A stretch of 13,593 nt of DNA from Chloroflexota bacterium (GCA_003353825.1 PIVW01000109.1:1-13593), one strand, 5' to 3'; positions 7,257 through 13,593 are shown, counted from the first letter of the stretch. The notes: generated by a model from the letters alone, not told the origin. Numbers and translations are program-made.

Positions 7257-7259
7257 CAC

Positions 7260-7952
7260 ATGTCAAGAGCCTCGGCCATCATGGTCGTCGATGATGAAAA
7301 ACCCCTGCGCCAATTCGTAAGTCGTAATCTGTCGGCTCGAGGTTTCAAGATTTTTGAGGCGGCCAGTGGCCTAGAGGCAATGGCAATCTTTCAGGCTGAG
7401 ACACTTGATCTCATCGTTCTCGATCTGATGATGCCGCATATGGATGGACTGGCGGTCACACAGCACATTCGCCGCTCCTCTACCGTGCCGATCATCATCC
7501 TCAGCGCCCTAGACGAAGAGAAAGACAAGGTACGGGCGCTAGATATGGGAGCGGATGACTATCTTACCAAGCCCTTTGGTGTGGAGGAATTGTTGGCCAG
7601 AGTGCGCGTGGCGCTGCGACGAGCCTCCTGGCAGAGCTCGCCGCAAACTAAAGAGACGTTAGAAATAGGAATCTTGACGCTGGACGAGAATCGGGGCATT
7701 ATTATCCGGGAGGGTAAGGTGCTGAAGTGCACGCGTACCGAGTTTGATCTGCTCGCCTATTTCATGCGCAATTCAGGAAAGGTGCTAGCACATCGCCTCA
7801 TCCTGCAGAGCGTGTGGGGGCCGGAATATGGTGATGAGACCGAATATCTACGGGTTTACGTGGGACGGTTGCGCCGCAAGATCGAGCCTGATGCGGCTAA
7901 GCCGACCTATCTGCTGACAGAGCATGGGATTGGGTACCGCTTCAGGGGTTAG
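7260..7952 (+). CDS. OmpR/PhoB-family response regulator
   Basis: This 230-aa DNA-binding regulator is the likely phosphorylation target of the kinase immediately upstream; the 3-nt gap suggests translational coupling. The receiver domain (about 5-120) has the acidic pair D11-D12, phospho-acceptor D55 within LIVLDLMMP, switch residue S82 (IILSA) and K104 (TKPF). A PhoB-type winged-helix domain fills about 130-230 (CTRTEFDLLAYF, VWGPEYGDETEYLRVYVGRLRRKIE, GIGYRFRG). Length and architecture are normal for the family, and similarity to KdpE-like members is apparent. No kdp genes lie in the window, so I give no gene symbol. Its target is unknown; the leader of the transporter operon is the nearest candidate. 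Confidence 0.95.
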   Translation: MSRASAIMVVDDEKPLRQFVSRNLSARGFKIFEAASGLEAMAIFQAETLDLIVLDLMMPHMDGLAVTQHIRRSSTVPIIILSALDEEKDKVRALDMGADDYLTKPFGVEELLARVRVALRRASWQSSPQTKETLEIGILTLDENRGIIIREGKVLKCTRTEFDLLAYFMRNSGKVLAHRLILQSVWGPEYGDETEYLRVYVGRLRRKIEPDAAKPTYLLTEHGIGYRFRG

Positions 7953-8105
7953 GAGTGGGAAACGAACGCTGTCATACAGATTTGTTTCATCGGCGATAAC
8001 CGAAAGTCGAGACCACACCCCCAGCTTGATAATAGAGATGACGGTGTGAGGTAGCATAAATCATCCTTTTTTTACGATTTATTTATATTTGAGGGAGTAC
8101 TTTTT

Positions 8106-8180
8106 ATGCGCTATTTTCGTGGAATCGCTAGACTAAATTCGTCCACCGCTGTCGGGAGAGAAATCTGGCAACGATGCTGA
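8106..8180 (+). CDS. Possible 24-aa leader peptide upstream of livK
   Basis: ATG at 8106 has GGGAG (8093-8097) 8 nt upstream, a better translation signal than several real genes here have. It opens MRYFRGIARLNS and ends WQRC before TGA at 8178-8180. Ile, Leu and Val codons occur (I7, L10, V16, I20) but not as a run, so it is not a textbook amino-acid attenuation peptide. The last codons form the left arm of the 8156-8207 hairpin. Short ORFs arise by chance; the RBS and position are what make it worth listing. Any regulatory role is inference. Confidence 0.35.
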   Translation: MRYFRGIARLNSSTAVGREIWQRC

Positions 8181-8207
8181 CGATGAGACAACCCAGAAGC
8201 TTCTCTC
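8156..8207 (+). promoter_or_regulatory. Hairpin overlapping the end of the leader ORF
   Basis: GAGAGAA 8156-8162 pairs with TTCTCTC 8201-8207 and TCTGG 8164-8168 with CCAGA 8193-8197. That is 12 pairs with a 1/3 internal loop. The leader-ORF stop (8178-8180) sits in the loop, so a ribosome finishing the ORF would cover the left arm and prevent folding. There is no T-run, so termination here would have to be Rho-dependent, or the effect would be on RNA stability or translation. Confidence 0.4.
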
Positions 8208-8225
8208 GGCGACGGACTCGATTCG

Positions 8226-8288
8226 GCGCTTGCGTTCCGGCTTTGGTAGCCTGCCCTCCCTTAACAGGCAGAGCCGGAACGCAAGCGC
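8226..8288. repeat. Palindrome with perfect 17-bp stem in the livK leader
   Basis: GCGCTTGCGTTCCGGCT 8226-8242 is exactly complementary to 8272-8288. Inside the 29-nt loop, GCCTG 8249-8253 can pair with CAGGC 8265-8269. The perfect arms suggest a recently inserted palindromic unit (REP/MITE-like) rather than an old regulatory hairpin. I see no obvious target duplication. It ends 28 nt before the livK RBS, so it will be part of the transporter mRNA leader if transcription starts upstream. Confidence 0.75.
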
Positions 8289-8330
8289 ATCTTCGCTTTC
8301 CATCACCCTTGCCTAAAAGGAGAAATTTAT

Positions 8331-9575
8331 ATGAAACGCCTGTTAGAATGCTTGCCTCTACTGCTGATTCTGGCCCTGATGATTGCTGCCTGTGCGGCCC
8401 CGCAAACACAGCCCGCTGAAGCCCCGGCCGAAGAGGCGATCGAGGAGAATGTCATCGTTCTTGGGGCTGCTGTTAGCGATACGGGAAAATACGCTCGCGA
8501 GGGTAAAGACACCCGGCAGGGTTACCTGACCTGGTTGGATTGGGTCAACGAAGAATATGGCGGCATCCCGGTGGGGGATTCACGATACAAGGTCGAGTTG
8601 GTCATGTATGATGATGAGGGTGATCCCGATACGACTTCAAAGCTGGTCGAACGGCTGATCTCAGAAGACGAGGTCGATTTCTTATTAGGGCCGTACAGCT
8701 CCGGACTCACTAAAAGCGCCAGCGCCATCTCCGAGAAATATGACAAGATCATGATTGAGGGCAATGGCGCTGATGAATCGCTGTTTGCCCGGGGTTTTAA
8801 GAATCTGTTTGCCGTGCTCACGCCTGCTGGGAGCTACACAGAGTCGGCACTGAAGGGAGCGGCAGACAAAGGTGCGAAGACCGTCGTTATCGCCTATGAA
8901 GACACAGCCTTCCCCACCAGCGTGGCCAGTGGATCGGAACACTGGGCGCAGGAATATGGCATGGAAGTGCTGGCCATCGAGACCTATCCAAAAGATGTGG
9001 CCGATGTCAGCGCCATTATGACCAAGTTCAAAGCGCTGGAGCCTGACGTGTTCGTAGGGGGCGGCCATTTCAATGATGCCCTGCTATTTGTGCATGGAGC
9101 CAAGGAACTCGGATTCAATCCCAAGGCGATGATCATCACCGTCGGTCCCAGCAATCCCAGGTTTGTCGAAGAAGTGGGCGCAGATGCCAACTACATCATC
9201 GGCCCTACCCAATGGGAAGCGTCGATGAGCTATGAGGATGAATATTTCGGCAGCGCCGCCGACTACAACCAACGTTACATCGACAAATGGGGCGAGTCGC
9301 CCAGCTATCAAGCAGCCGAATCCACAGCCACAGCCTTGGCCCTGCAATTGGCTATCGAGCAAGCGGGCAGCCTGGACACCGCCGCTGTGCGAGAGGCGTT
9401 GAATAATCTGGATGTAAGCACATTTTACGGCCCCATCAATTTCGATGACACTGGTAAGAACGTGGGCAAGCCCATGGGCAGCGTTCAAATTCAGGACGGC
9501 CAGATCGTGGTGGTTGCACCCAGCACAGCCGCTGTGGCCGAATTCCTCTACCCCAAACCACCCTGGGGAGAATAA
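8331..9575 (+). CDS. livK: LivK-type substrate-binding lipoprotein of a HAAT ABC transporter
   Basis: This 414-aa protein starts at ATG 8331 behind AAGGAG (8317-8322), spaced 8 nt. It begins with a lipoprotein signal (basic n-region, hydrophobic 8-20, lipobox I-A-A-C with lipidated C21), then an Ala/Pro/Glu-rich tether to about residue 38. The remainder matches the periplasmic-binding-protein type 1 fold (Peripla_BP_6): an early VSDTGKYAREGK segment, two alpha/beta lobes, the GPYSSG loop and a C-terminal YGPINFDDTG segment. It should capture the substrate outside the membrane and deliver it to LivHM. HAAT binding proteins take branched-chain amino acids, other amino acids, amides or urea; the ligand cannot be fixed by eye. 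It is the first gene of the five-gene transporter operon. Confidence 0.93.
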   Translation: MKRLLECLPLLLILALMIAACAAPQTQPAEAPAEEAIEENVIVLGAAVSDTGKYAREGKDTRQGYLTWLDWVNEEYGGIPVGDSRYKVELVMYDDEGDPDTTSKLVERLISEDEVDFLLGPYSSGLTKSASAISEKYDKIMIEGNGADESLFARGFKNLFAVLTPAGSYTESALKGAADKGAKTVVIAYEDTAFPTSVASGSEHWAQEYGMEVLAIETYPKDVADVSAIMTKFKALEPDVFVGGGHFNDALLFVHGAKELGFNPKAMIITVGPSNPRFVEEVGADANYIIGPTQWEASMSYEDEYFGSAADYNQRYIDKWGESPSYQAAESTATALALQLAIEQAGSLDTAAVREALNNLDVSTFYGPINFDDTGKNVGKPMGSVQIQDGQIVVVAPSTAAVAEFLYPKPPWGE

Positions 9576-9598
9576 CCCAGTAAACTGTACGCAGTAAA

Positions 9599-9647
9599 CG
9601 GTGATCGGTAATCAGTTGTCGAGTACTTGACTGATTGCCGATCACCG
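9599..9647. repeat. Strong livK-livH intercistronic hairpin
   Basis: CGGTGATCGGTAATCAGT 9599-9616 pairs with 9630-9647 over 18 positions with a single G-U pair, leaving a 13-nt loop. No T-run follows. Such hairpins between binding-protein and permease genes are known (the malE-malF REP is an example) to protect the upstream message from 3' decay, giving excess binding protein. Two direct copies of CAGTAAAC (9578-9585, 9592-9599) sit just before it. Confidence 0.75.
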
Positions 9648-9685
9648 CTACGAAGAGGCAGTCACTGACCTCAGCTAAAATCACC

Positions 9686-9706
9686 GATAACCGATAACCG
9701 ATAACT
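9686..9706 (+). repeat. Three tandem heptamers before livH
   Basis: GATAACC, GATAACC and GATAACT lie head to tail at 9686-9706, directly upstream of the livH ATG (9713). CTCAG 9670-9674 and CTGAG 9705-9709 bracket the array as an inverted repeat. The units resemble the CGATCACCG arm of the neighbouring hairpin and may share its origin. The array occupies the space where a Shine-Dalgarno would lie, and none is obvious there. Confidence 0.6.
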
Positions 9707-9712
9707 GAGACA

Positions 9713-10594
9713 ATGGACCTATTTGCACAGGCGCTGGTCAATGGCATATTGCTGGGTGGATTCTACGGTATAATGGTGTTGGGTTTCTCGGTGATTTGGG
9801 GCGTCATGGGCGTGATCAACCTGGCGCATGGTGAGTTCATCATGGTCGGCGCCTATTTCGCTTGGGTGCTATTCCGTTCCTTCGGCATCGACCCATTCAT
9901 GTCGCTGTTCATCGTCATCCCGGTGATGTTTGTGGTCGGCTATCTCTTGCAAAAAATCCTAATCAACCGCATTGTCGAACGTCCCTACCTGATCTCGCTG
10001 CTCGTCACCTTTGGTCTCTCCATCGCTATCGCCAACCTGTTCAATATCATTTTTGGCGCCGACCCACGCACGGTGCCCGTCCCCTACAATGGCTCTGCCG
10101 AAATCTTGGGCGTCACCCTCTCCATCGTCAAAACGATTATCTTTTTCTTGTCGCTTTTGTTGATGTTTATCCTGCATCTATTTCTGCAGTATACACGGTT
10201 GGGAAAATCAATCCGGGCAGCGGCACAGAATAAGGAGGCGGCGCGTATCGTCGGCATCGAAGTTGGCAAGGTCTACGCCATTACCTTCGGTATCTGCATT
10301 GCGCTGACAGCAGTGGCTGGGGCGATGGTCAGCACTTCCGTGCCGATCTTCCCCTTTATGGGGCCGCCCTTCACGCTGCGAGCCTTCACCATCACGGCAC
10401 TGGGCGGGCTGGGTCGCATTCCCGGGGCGCTGCTTGGCGGGCTTACGCTGGGTATCGTCGAATCGCTGGTAGCCACGTTCGTGCCCGGTATCGGTACCAA
10501 TGTCGGTATCGCCACCAGCTTTGTGCTCTTGGTCGCCATCCTGGTGGTTCGTCCCCAGGGTCTTCTCAGGGGCTTGCGCCCGATGGAGACATAG
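9713..10594 (+). CDS. livH: LivH-type inner-membrane permease
   Basis: This 293-aa integral membrane protein, of normal family length, has about eight hydrophobic segments. Family signatures are VINLAHGEFIMVGAY (34-48), the cytoplasmic coupling loop GKSIRAAAQNKEAARIVGI (174-192), GGLGRIPGALLGG (241-253) and a C-terminal RPQGLLRG. It forms the translocation pore with LivM and receives substrate from the upstream lipoprotein. The ATG at 9713 fits the family N-terminus, although no strong RBS precedes it (only GAG at 9707-9709). Three bases separate it from livM, so the two are surely cotranscribed. Confidence 0.95.
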   Translation: MDLFAQALVNGILLGGFYGIMVLGFSVIWGVMGVINLAHGEFIMVGAYFAWVLFRSFGIDPFMSLFIVIPVMFVVGYLLQKILINRIVERPYLISLLVTFGLSIAIANLFNIIFGADPRTVPVPYNGSAEILGVTLSIVKTIIFFLSLLLMFILHLFLQYTRLGKSIRAAAQNKEAARIVGIEVGKVYAITFGICIALTAVAGAMVSTSVPIFPFMGPPFTLRAFTITALGGLGRIPGALLGGLTLGIVESLVATFVPGIGTNVGIATSFVLLVAILVVRPQGLLRGLRPMET

Positions 10595-10597
10595 GCC

Positions 10598-11644
10598 ATG
10601 CAGTCAATGCTGCGTTTCGGCAGTTTTATGAACGGCTGGGGGGGCATGGTTTTTTGGTTGGTTTTACTCATCGTTCTCGCTCTCTATCCTCAAGTGAGCA
10701 ATCCCACCGGAGCCGCCTTACTGACGGCCACACAGATTTTTGTTTTCGTGGTTGTGGCATCCAGTTGGAATTTGATCGGCGGCATGACCGGCTATGTCGA
10801 TTTCGGCCACGCCGTCTTCTTTGGCATCGGCGCCTACACCATGGGCATTCTCACTACCCAAGTGCAGAATTACATCGCTTTCGCACCTGGGCTGGGTTTC
10901 TGGCAAGCGCTGCCCATCGCTGGCATCGCCGCCGCTATCTTTGCCCTCCTGATCGGGCTACCTACCTTGCGCTTGAAAGGCCCCTATTTTTCTATCGCTA
11001 TGCTGGCAACTTTCGTAGCCGCTCGTGAGATCATCCGCATTGTGCGCGGAGTCACAGGCGGCGGGCGCGGCCTGGACTTGCCGCCCGTACTCAACCGCAC
11101 CCGAGATTTCTACTTCATGCTGGTATGGATGGGCTTGGTCATCTTCCTGGTCTGGTGGATCCGGCGCAGCGAGTTCGGACAGAGTCTGCTGGCTATTCGC
11201 GAGGATGAAACCGGGGCTGAGATGCGCGGCATCAACACCACCAAACACAAAATTACGGTTTTTATGATCACCGCCTTTATCACCGGTGTGGTCGGCGGTT
11301 TCTGGGCATTCCAGAATACGTACATCGATCCCGATGTTGTATTCATCGAGCAGCGAACTGTGGAGATGGTGATGGCTGCTATCCTCGGGGGGCTGGGCAC
11401 TGTATGGGGGCCCCCATTGGGCGCCCTGATCTTATATACACTTCAGGATGTGATCTGGGTCAATATCCCCGAAGGACACCTGCTGGTACTAGGCGTACTG
11501 CTCATCATCCTGGTGCTGTTCATGCCAGAGGGCATTTTGGGCACATTGGGCGACCCATCATCCACCTCGTTAGGCCGCTTGTTGTCACGGCGTAATCGTG
11601 ATGAAGAGCCTGTCGCCACAACCACAACACAGGCTACAGAATGA
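10598..11644 (+). CDS. livM: LivM-type inner-membrane permease
   Basis: This 348-aa permease partners LivH. Hydrophobic segments fill most of the chain. Diagnostic stretches are SSWNLIGGMTGYVDFGHAVF (55-74), GLPTLRLKGPYFSIAMLAT (120-138), the coupling loop GQSLLAIREDETGAEMRGI (194-212) and GGLGTVWGPPLGA (264-276). The hydrophilic C-terminal tail (SRRNRDEEPVATTTTQATE) is Thr-rich and not typical of the core family. Its stop overlaps the next start as ATGA (11641-11644), indicating translational coupling with livG. Confidence 0.95.
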   Translation: MQSMLRFGSFMNGWGGMVFWLVLLIVLALYPQVSNPTGAALLTATQIFVFVVVASSWNLIGGMTGYVDFGHAVFFGIGAYTMGILTTQVQNYIAFAPGLGFWQALPIAGIAAAIFALLIGLPTLRLKGPYFSIAMLATFVAAREIIRIVRGVTGGGRGLDLPPVLNRTRDFYFMLVWMGLVIFLVWWIRRSEFGQSLLAIREDETGAEMRGINTTKHKITVFMITAFITGVVGGFWAFQNTYIDPDVVFIEQRTVEMVMAAILGGLGTVWGPPLGALILYTLQDVIWVNIPEGHLLVLGVLLIILVLFMPEGILGTLGDPSSTSLGRLLSRRNRDEEPVATTTTQATE

Positions 11645-12408
11645 CTGCCATGGCGGAGAATGCGACGGAGCCCTTGTTGGAGGGTCGTAAGGTCAGCAAG
11701 TACTTTGGCGGGCTAGCCGCGGTGCATCGTGTGGATTTTGCCATCTACCCCCATGAGATCGTGGGGCTGGTCGGGCCGAACGGCAGCGGTAAAACAACCC
11801 TTTTCGATTGTCTCAGCCGCCTGCTGCCCATCAATGGAGGCGAAGTCTTTTTCAAAGGCAAGAATATCACCAAAGCGAAACCTTATCAGGTAGCGCGCAT
11901 GGGCCTCTCTCGCACCTTTCAGGTGATTAGGGTGTATCGTAAAATGACGGTGTTGGAGAACATGCTAATCAGCCGTCAGTGGCAAGGACAGGGCATTTTG
12001 CAGATGTTGCGCCCTAGTACCAAAGCCACCGAGGATCGCGCCCACCAACTCCTGGATTTTCTGTTGCTCGAGAATCTCACCTACGAACCGGCAGGACGTC
12101 TTTCGGGCGGGCAGCGCCGTTTGCTAGAAATTGGCATGGCATTGATGCCCGATCCCGACCTGATATTGCTGGATGAGGCCACCTCAGGCGTAAACCCGAC
12201 CCTGATCGAAACCATCAAAGAGCGTATACTTACCCTGAATCGCGAACAGGGGAAAGCCTTTTTGCTCATCGAACACAACATCGAGTTTATTTCCGATCTG
12301 TGCAGCCGTGTCTATGTGTTGGAGTTCGGAGAGAAGTTGGCAGAGGGCACTCCGGAAGAGATCATGAACAATCAGGCAGTCATCGAGGCTTATTTTGGTG
12401 CTGAATAG
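11641..12408 (+). CDS. livG: LivG-type ABC ATPase
   Basis: This 255-aa cytoplasmic ATPase powers the HAAT transporter as a heterodimer with LivF. Motifs in order: Walker A GPNGSGKT (45-52), Q-loop FQV (93-95), signature LSGGQ (154-158), Walker B LILLDEA (174-180) and H-loop IEHN (H212). The C-terminus (AEGTPEEIMNNQAVIEAYFG) is the LivG-typical end. The chosen ATG overlaps the livM stop; M4 (11650) is an alternative start that would remove three residues. Length is normal and no catalytic residue is missing. Confidence 0.96.
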   Translation: MTAMAENATEPLLEGRKVSKYFGGLAAVHRVDFAIYPHEIVGLVGPNGSGKTTLFDCLSRLLPINGGEVFFKGKNITKAKPYQVARMGLSRTFQVIRVYRKMTVLENMLISRQWQGQGILQMLRPSTKATEDRAHQLLDFLLLENLTYEPAGRLSGGQRRLLEIGMALMPDPDLILLDEATSGVNPTLIETIKERILTLNREQGKAFLLIEHNIEFISDLCSRVYVLEFGEKLAEGTPEEIMNNQAVIEAYFGAE

Positions 12409-12505
12409 AAATTTAGAGGATTAAAGATTAAAGACTGGCTCTGCAGTAATCGTGTTCCATAGCGCCAATCATCAGTCATCAGTCCCAACCCAAATCCACA
12501 CTACT
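12409..12505 (+). other. livG-livF spacer with two tandem heptamer pairs
   Basis: This is the widest gap within the permease/ATPase part of the operon. GATTAAA occurs twice in tandem at 12419-12432 and CATCAGT twice at 12470-12483. No terminator or clear promoter is seen, so readthrough into livF is expected. A GTG at 12452 opens the livF frame earlier, but it has no RBS and would translate the repeat. Confidence 0.5.
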
Positions 12506-13249
12506 ATGTCATCCCCACCATCCACCAACGATCAATCCCTGTTGGTCACCAAAGATGTATATGCTGGCTATCTGGATTTCGATATCCTCAAGGGTGTCAG
12601 TCTGTATGTCGATAGTGGCGAGATCGTCTGTGTGATCGGCCCCAACGGTGCCGGTAAATCGACCGTGTTCAAGGCGATCTACGGCCTATTGGGCGTGCGC
12701 AAAGGCAGTGTCCAATTCGACGGTGAGGATATCACTCACTGGCGGCCTCAAGATGTGTTGCAGGCGGGGATTTCCATCGTGCCGCAGTTGCGCAGTGTGT
12801 TCCCGCAGATGACCGTTACGGAAAACCTGGAGATGGGTATGTATCTAGAGCGAGACAAGCAGCGCATCAAGGAACGGATCGATTTTGTGCTCGAACTATT
12901 TCCGCGGCTGGCCGAGCGTAGAAACCAGGATGTAGGCACGATGTCGGGTGGGGAGCAACGCATGCTAGAGATTGGCCGGGCGCTGCTACTGGAGCCGAAG
13001 CTGGTGATGATGGATGAACCGAGCGCCGGCCTCGCCCCGCTGATCACACGTATGATCTTCGAGAATATCAAGCGCTTGAACGAGGAAATCGGACTGACCG
13101 TGTTGATGATCGAGCAGAACGCAAGGCAGGGATTGGAATACAGCGACCGAGGCTATGTGCTGGAGTTGGGCAAGAATACGCATGAGGGGGTGGCGCAGGA
13201 TCTGTTAAACGATCCTGAGGTACGAAGGGCATTTTTGGGTGGTAAGTAA
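12506..13249 (+). CDS. livF: LivF-type ABC ATPase
   Basis: This is the second ATPase of the transporter, 247 aa from ATG 12506. The frame is open from GTG 12452, but the added 18 residues would be encoded partly by a tandem heptamer repeat and extend beyond the normal family N-terminus, so I prefer the ATG. Neither start has a good RBS. In this numbering: Walker A GPNGAGKST (45-53), Q-loop PQ (Q94), signature MSGGEQ (146-151), Walker B LVMMDEP (166-172), and IEQN (Q204) where most ABC ATPases have His, a substitution usual in LivF. The C-terminus ends DPEVRRAFLGGK, also family-typical. It is the last gene of the operon in the window. Confidence 0.94.
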   Translation: MSSPPSTNDQSLLVTKDVYAGYLDFDILKGVSLYVDSGEIVCVIGPNGAGKSTVFKAIYGLLGVRKGSVQFDGEDITHWRPQDVLQAGISIVPQLRSVFPQMTVTENLEMGMYLERDKQRIKERIDFVLELFPRLAERRNQDVGTMSGGEQRMLEIGRALLLEPKLVMMDEPSAGLAPLITRMIFENIKRLNEEIGLTVLMIEQNARQGLEYSDRGYVLELGKNTHEGVAQDLLNDPEVRRAFLGGK

Positions 13250-13593
13250 TGACTCCCCCTGAAAAAAGGTCTAGACAAGCAGTGAAGGTCAAGATAAAAG
13301 TAGTACTGGACGGAAGTCATGTGAAGTTATGAGCAACTAGTGCTCGTTTCTTAAGAATGTGTGCAACTTCTTTGTCAATGACCACCACCAGAGGTGGTGG
13401 CTTGAAGTGTTGCACCTAGAAGGTGCGATGGTACACGTTTCGGCCAAATCGACTTCCTTGTCGTGCATCTGAGTTGACTTCAAGAACTTCCTTCGCCTAC
13501 CGTAATGCTCTGCAGGATAAAGAAAGTTCGGTATCTTGCATCAACAAACCAGGTAGAACATGTGACTCATGCATCTATATCACGAATACACTA
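13250..13593. other. Right-end non-coding region with tandem hairpins
   Basis: No supported gene is visible. GAGCA 13331-13335 and TGCTC 13341-13345 form a weak hairpin followed by GTTTCTT, the only terminator-like structure after livF. A more elaborate structure follows at 13361-13426. Imperfect copies of an (A/G)ACTTC motif recur near 13365, 13450, 13476 and 13485. On the minus strand, frames at 13574-13497 and 13496-13416 each encode about 25 residues separated by one TAG. I cannot assign either to a family. Confidence 0.45.
13361..13426. repeat. Two consecutive AGA-loop hairpins inside a larger stem
   Basis: CCACCACC 13382-13389 and GGTGGTGG 13393-13400 pair around AGA. GCACCT 13412-13417 and AGGTGC 13421-13426 pair around another AGA. 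GTGCAAC 13361-13367 can also pair with GTTGCAC 13409-13415, enclosing the first hairpin and competing with the second. TCAA 13375-13378 with TTGA 13402-13405 extends the first stem across a 3/1 internal loop. Subterminal hairpins of this kind are seen at IS200/IS605-type element ends and in TnpB-associated RNAs, but no transposase gene is visible to prove it. Confidence 0.5.

Larger units (their letters stand above)
7953..8330 (+). promoter_or_regulatory. Leader/intergenic region before the ABC operon
   Basis: The 378 nt hold an AT-rich block (8055-8117), which is the likeliest promoter area, a short leader ORF (8106-8180), a hairpin over its end (8156-8207), a large palindrome (8226-8288) and the livK RBS. 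A T7 run (8067-8073) follows a weak GATGA/TCATC stem (8037-8041/8061-8065), possibly a poor terminator for the response-regulator transcript. GCATAAA 8054-8060 and TTTATGC 8103-8109 form an inverted repeat flanking the AT-rich block, a possible regulator site. One promoter candidate is TTGAGG 8089-8094 with TATTTT 8112-8117 (17-nt spacer), but it would start transcription downstream of the leader-ORF start codon. Confidence 0.4.

Noticed and set aside
7260..7952. Naming the response regulator kdpE
   Set aside because: The fold and motifs are shared by the whole OmpR/PhoB family and no potassium-transport genes are present.
8089..8117. Promoter TTGAGG-17-TATTTT before livK
   Set aside because: Both boxes are only 4/6 matches, and the start site would fall inside the leader ORF. 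It is kept only as a note in the leader-region entry.
8174..8419. 81-codon + strand frame starting at ATG 8174
   Set aside because: It runs through the 8226-8288 palindrome and into the start of livK in another frame. The matching minus-strand frame over the same palindrome is equally open, a sign that the palindrome keeps frames open by chance.
13331..13352. Intrinsic terminator after livF (GAGCA/TGCTC hairpin)
   Set aside because: The five-pair stem is weak and the following GTTTCTT is not a proper T-run. I could not call it a terminator.
13382..13426. CRISPR-like repeat array at the right end
   Set aside because: The two hairpins have different stems and no regular spacer-repeat periodicity. 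Only the AGA loops are shared.
13416..13574. Minus-strand frames reading MHESHVLPG... and, after a TAG, ...VNSDARQGSRFGRN...
   Set aside because: Each is about 25 residues and neither matches a family I recognise. They are mentioned as context for the right-end element but not called as a gene or pseudogene.

Overview
The window reads as chromosomal DNA from a Chloroflexota-like bacterium (Anaerolineae or Caldilineae type). This is an inference from protein style, not a phylogenetic result. The grounds are a secreted protein with serial Ca-binding SdrD/SpaA-like domains, an FLPLVLR segment leading into a long Thr-Pro linker, a GAF/PAS histidine kinase with an OmpR-type regulator, a lipoprotein-type solute-binding protein, and intergenic DNA rich in palindromes and 7-nt tandem repeats. 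All clear genes are on the + strand. No tRNA, rRNA or CRISPR array is visible.

Layout. (1) 1-878: no convincing gene, but a dense run of imperfect palindromes (1-69, 121-144, 162-230, 316-368, 381-443, 462-505, 516-545). (2) 879-4142: a large exported surface protein with an N-terminal export signal, five about 96-residue beta-sandwich repeats with DxDGDG-type loops, a Thr/Pro linker encoded by a 24-bp minisatellite, and a C-terminal seven-bladed YVTN-type beta-propeller. (3) 4143-4457: two strong hairpins and a possible promoter. (4) 4458-7952: a two-component pair, a dCache-HAMP-GAF-PAS-HisKA-HATPase kinase followed 3 nt later by a receiver/winged-helix response regulator. (5) 7953-8330: a leader with a 24-codon ORF behind a good Shine-Dalgarno sequence, a hairpin overlapping its end, and a perfect 17-bp-stem palindrome. 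(6) 8331-13249: a complete branched-chain amino acid-type (HAAT family) ABC transporter in the order livK-livH-livM-livG-livF. A strong hairpin and a heptamer array separate the binding-protein gene from the permease genes. (7) 13250-13593: two consecutive hairpins with identical AGA loops, perhaps an end of a mobile element lying mostly beyond the window.

How the parts may work together. The HAAT system would capture an amino acid or amide with the LivK-like lipoprotein and import it through LivHM using LivGF. The adjacent kinase has an extracytoplasmic dCache domain, so the TCS may sense a small metabolite and control the transporter; this rests on adjacency only. The individual protein families are ordinary. 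The points most worth a second look are non-coding: the palindrome-rich block at the left end, the leader-ORF/hairpin arrangement before livK, the dispersed palindromes, and the structured segment at the right end.
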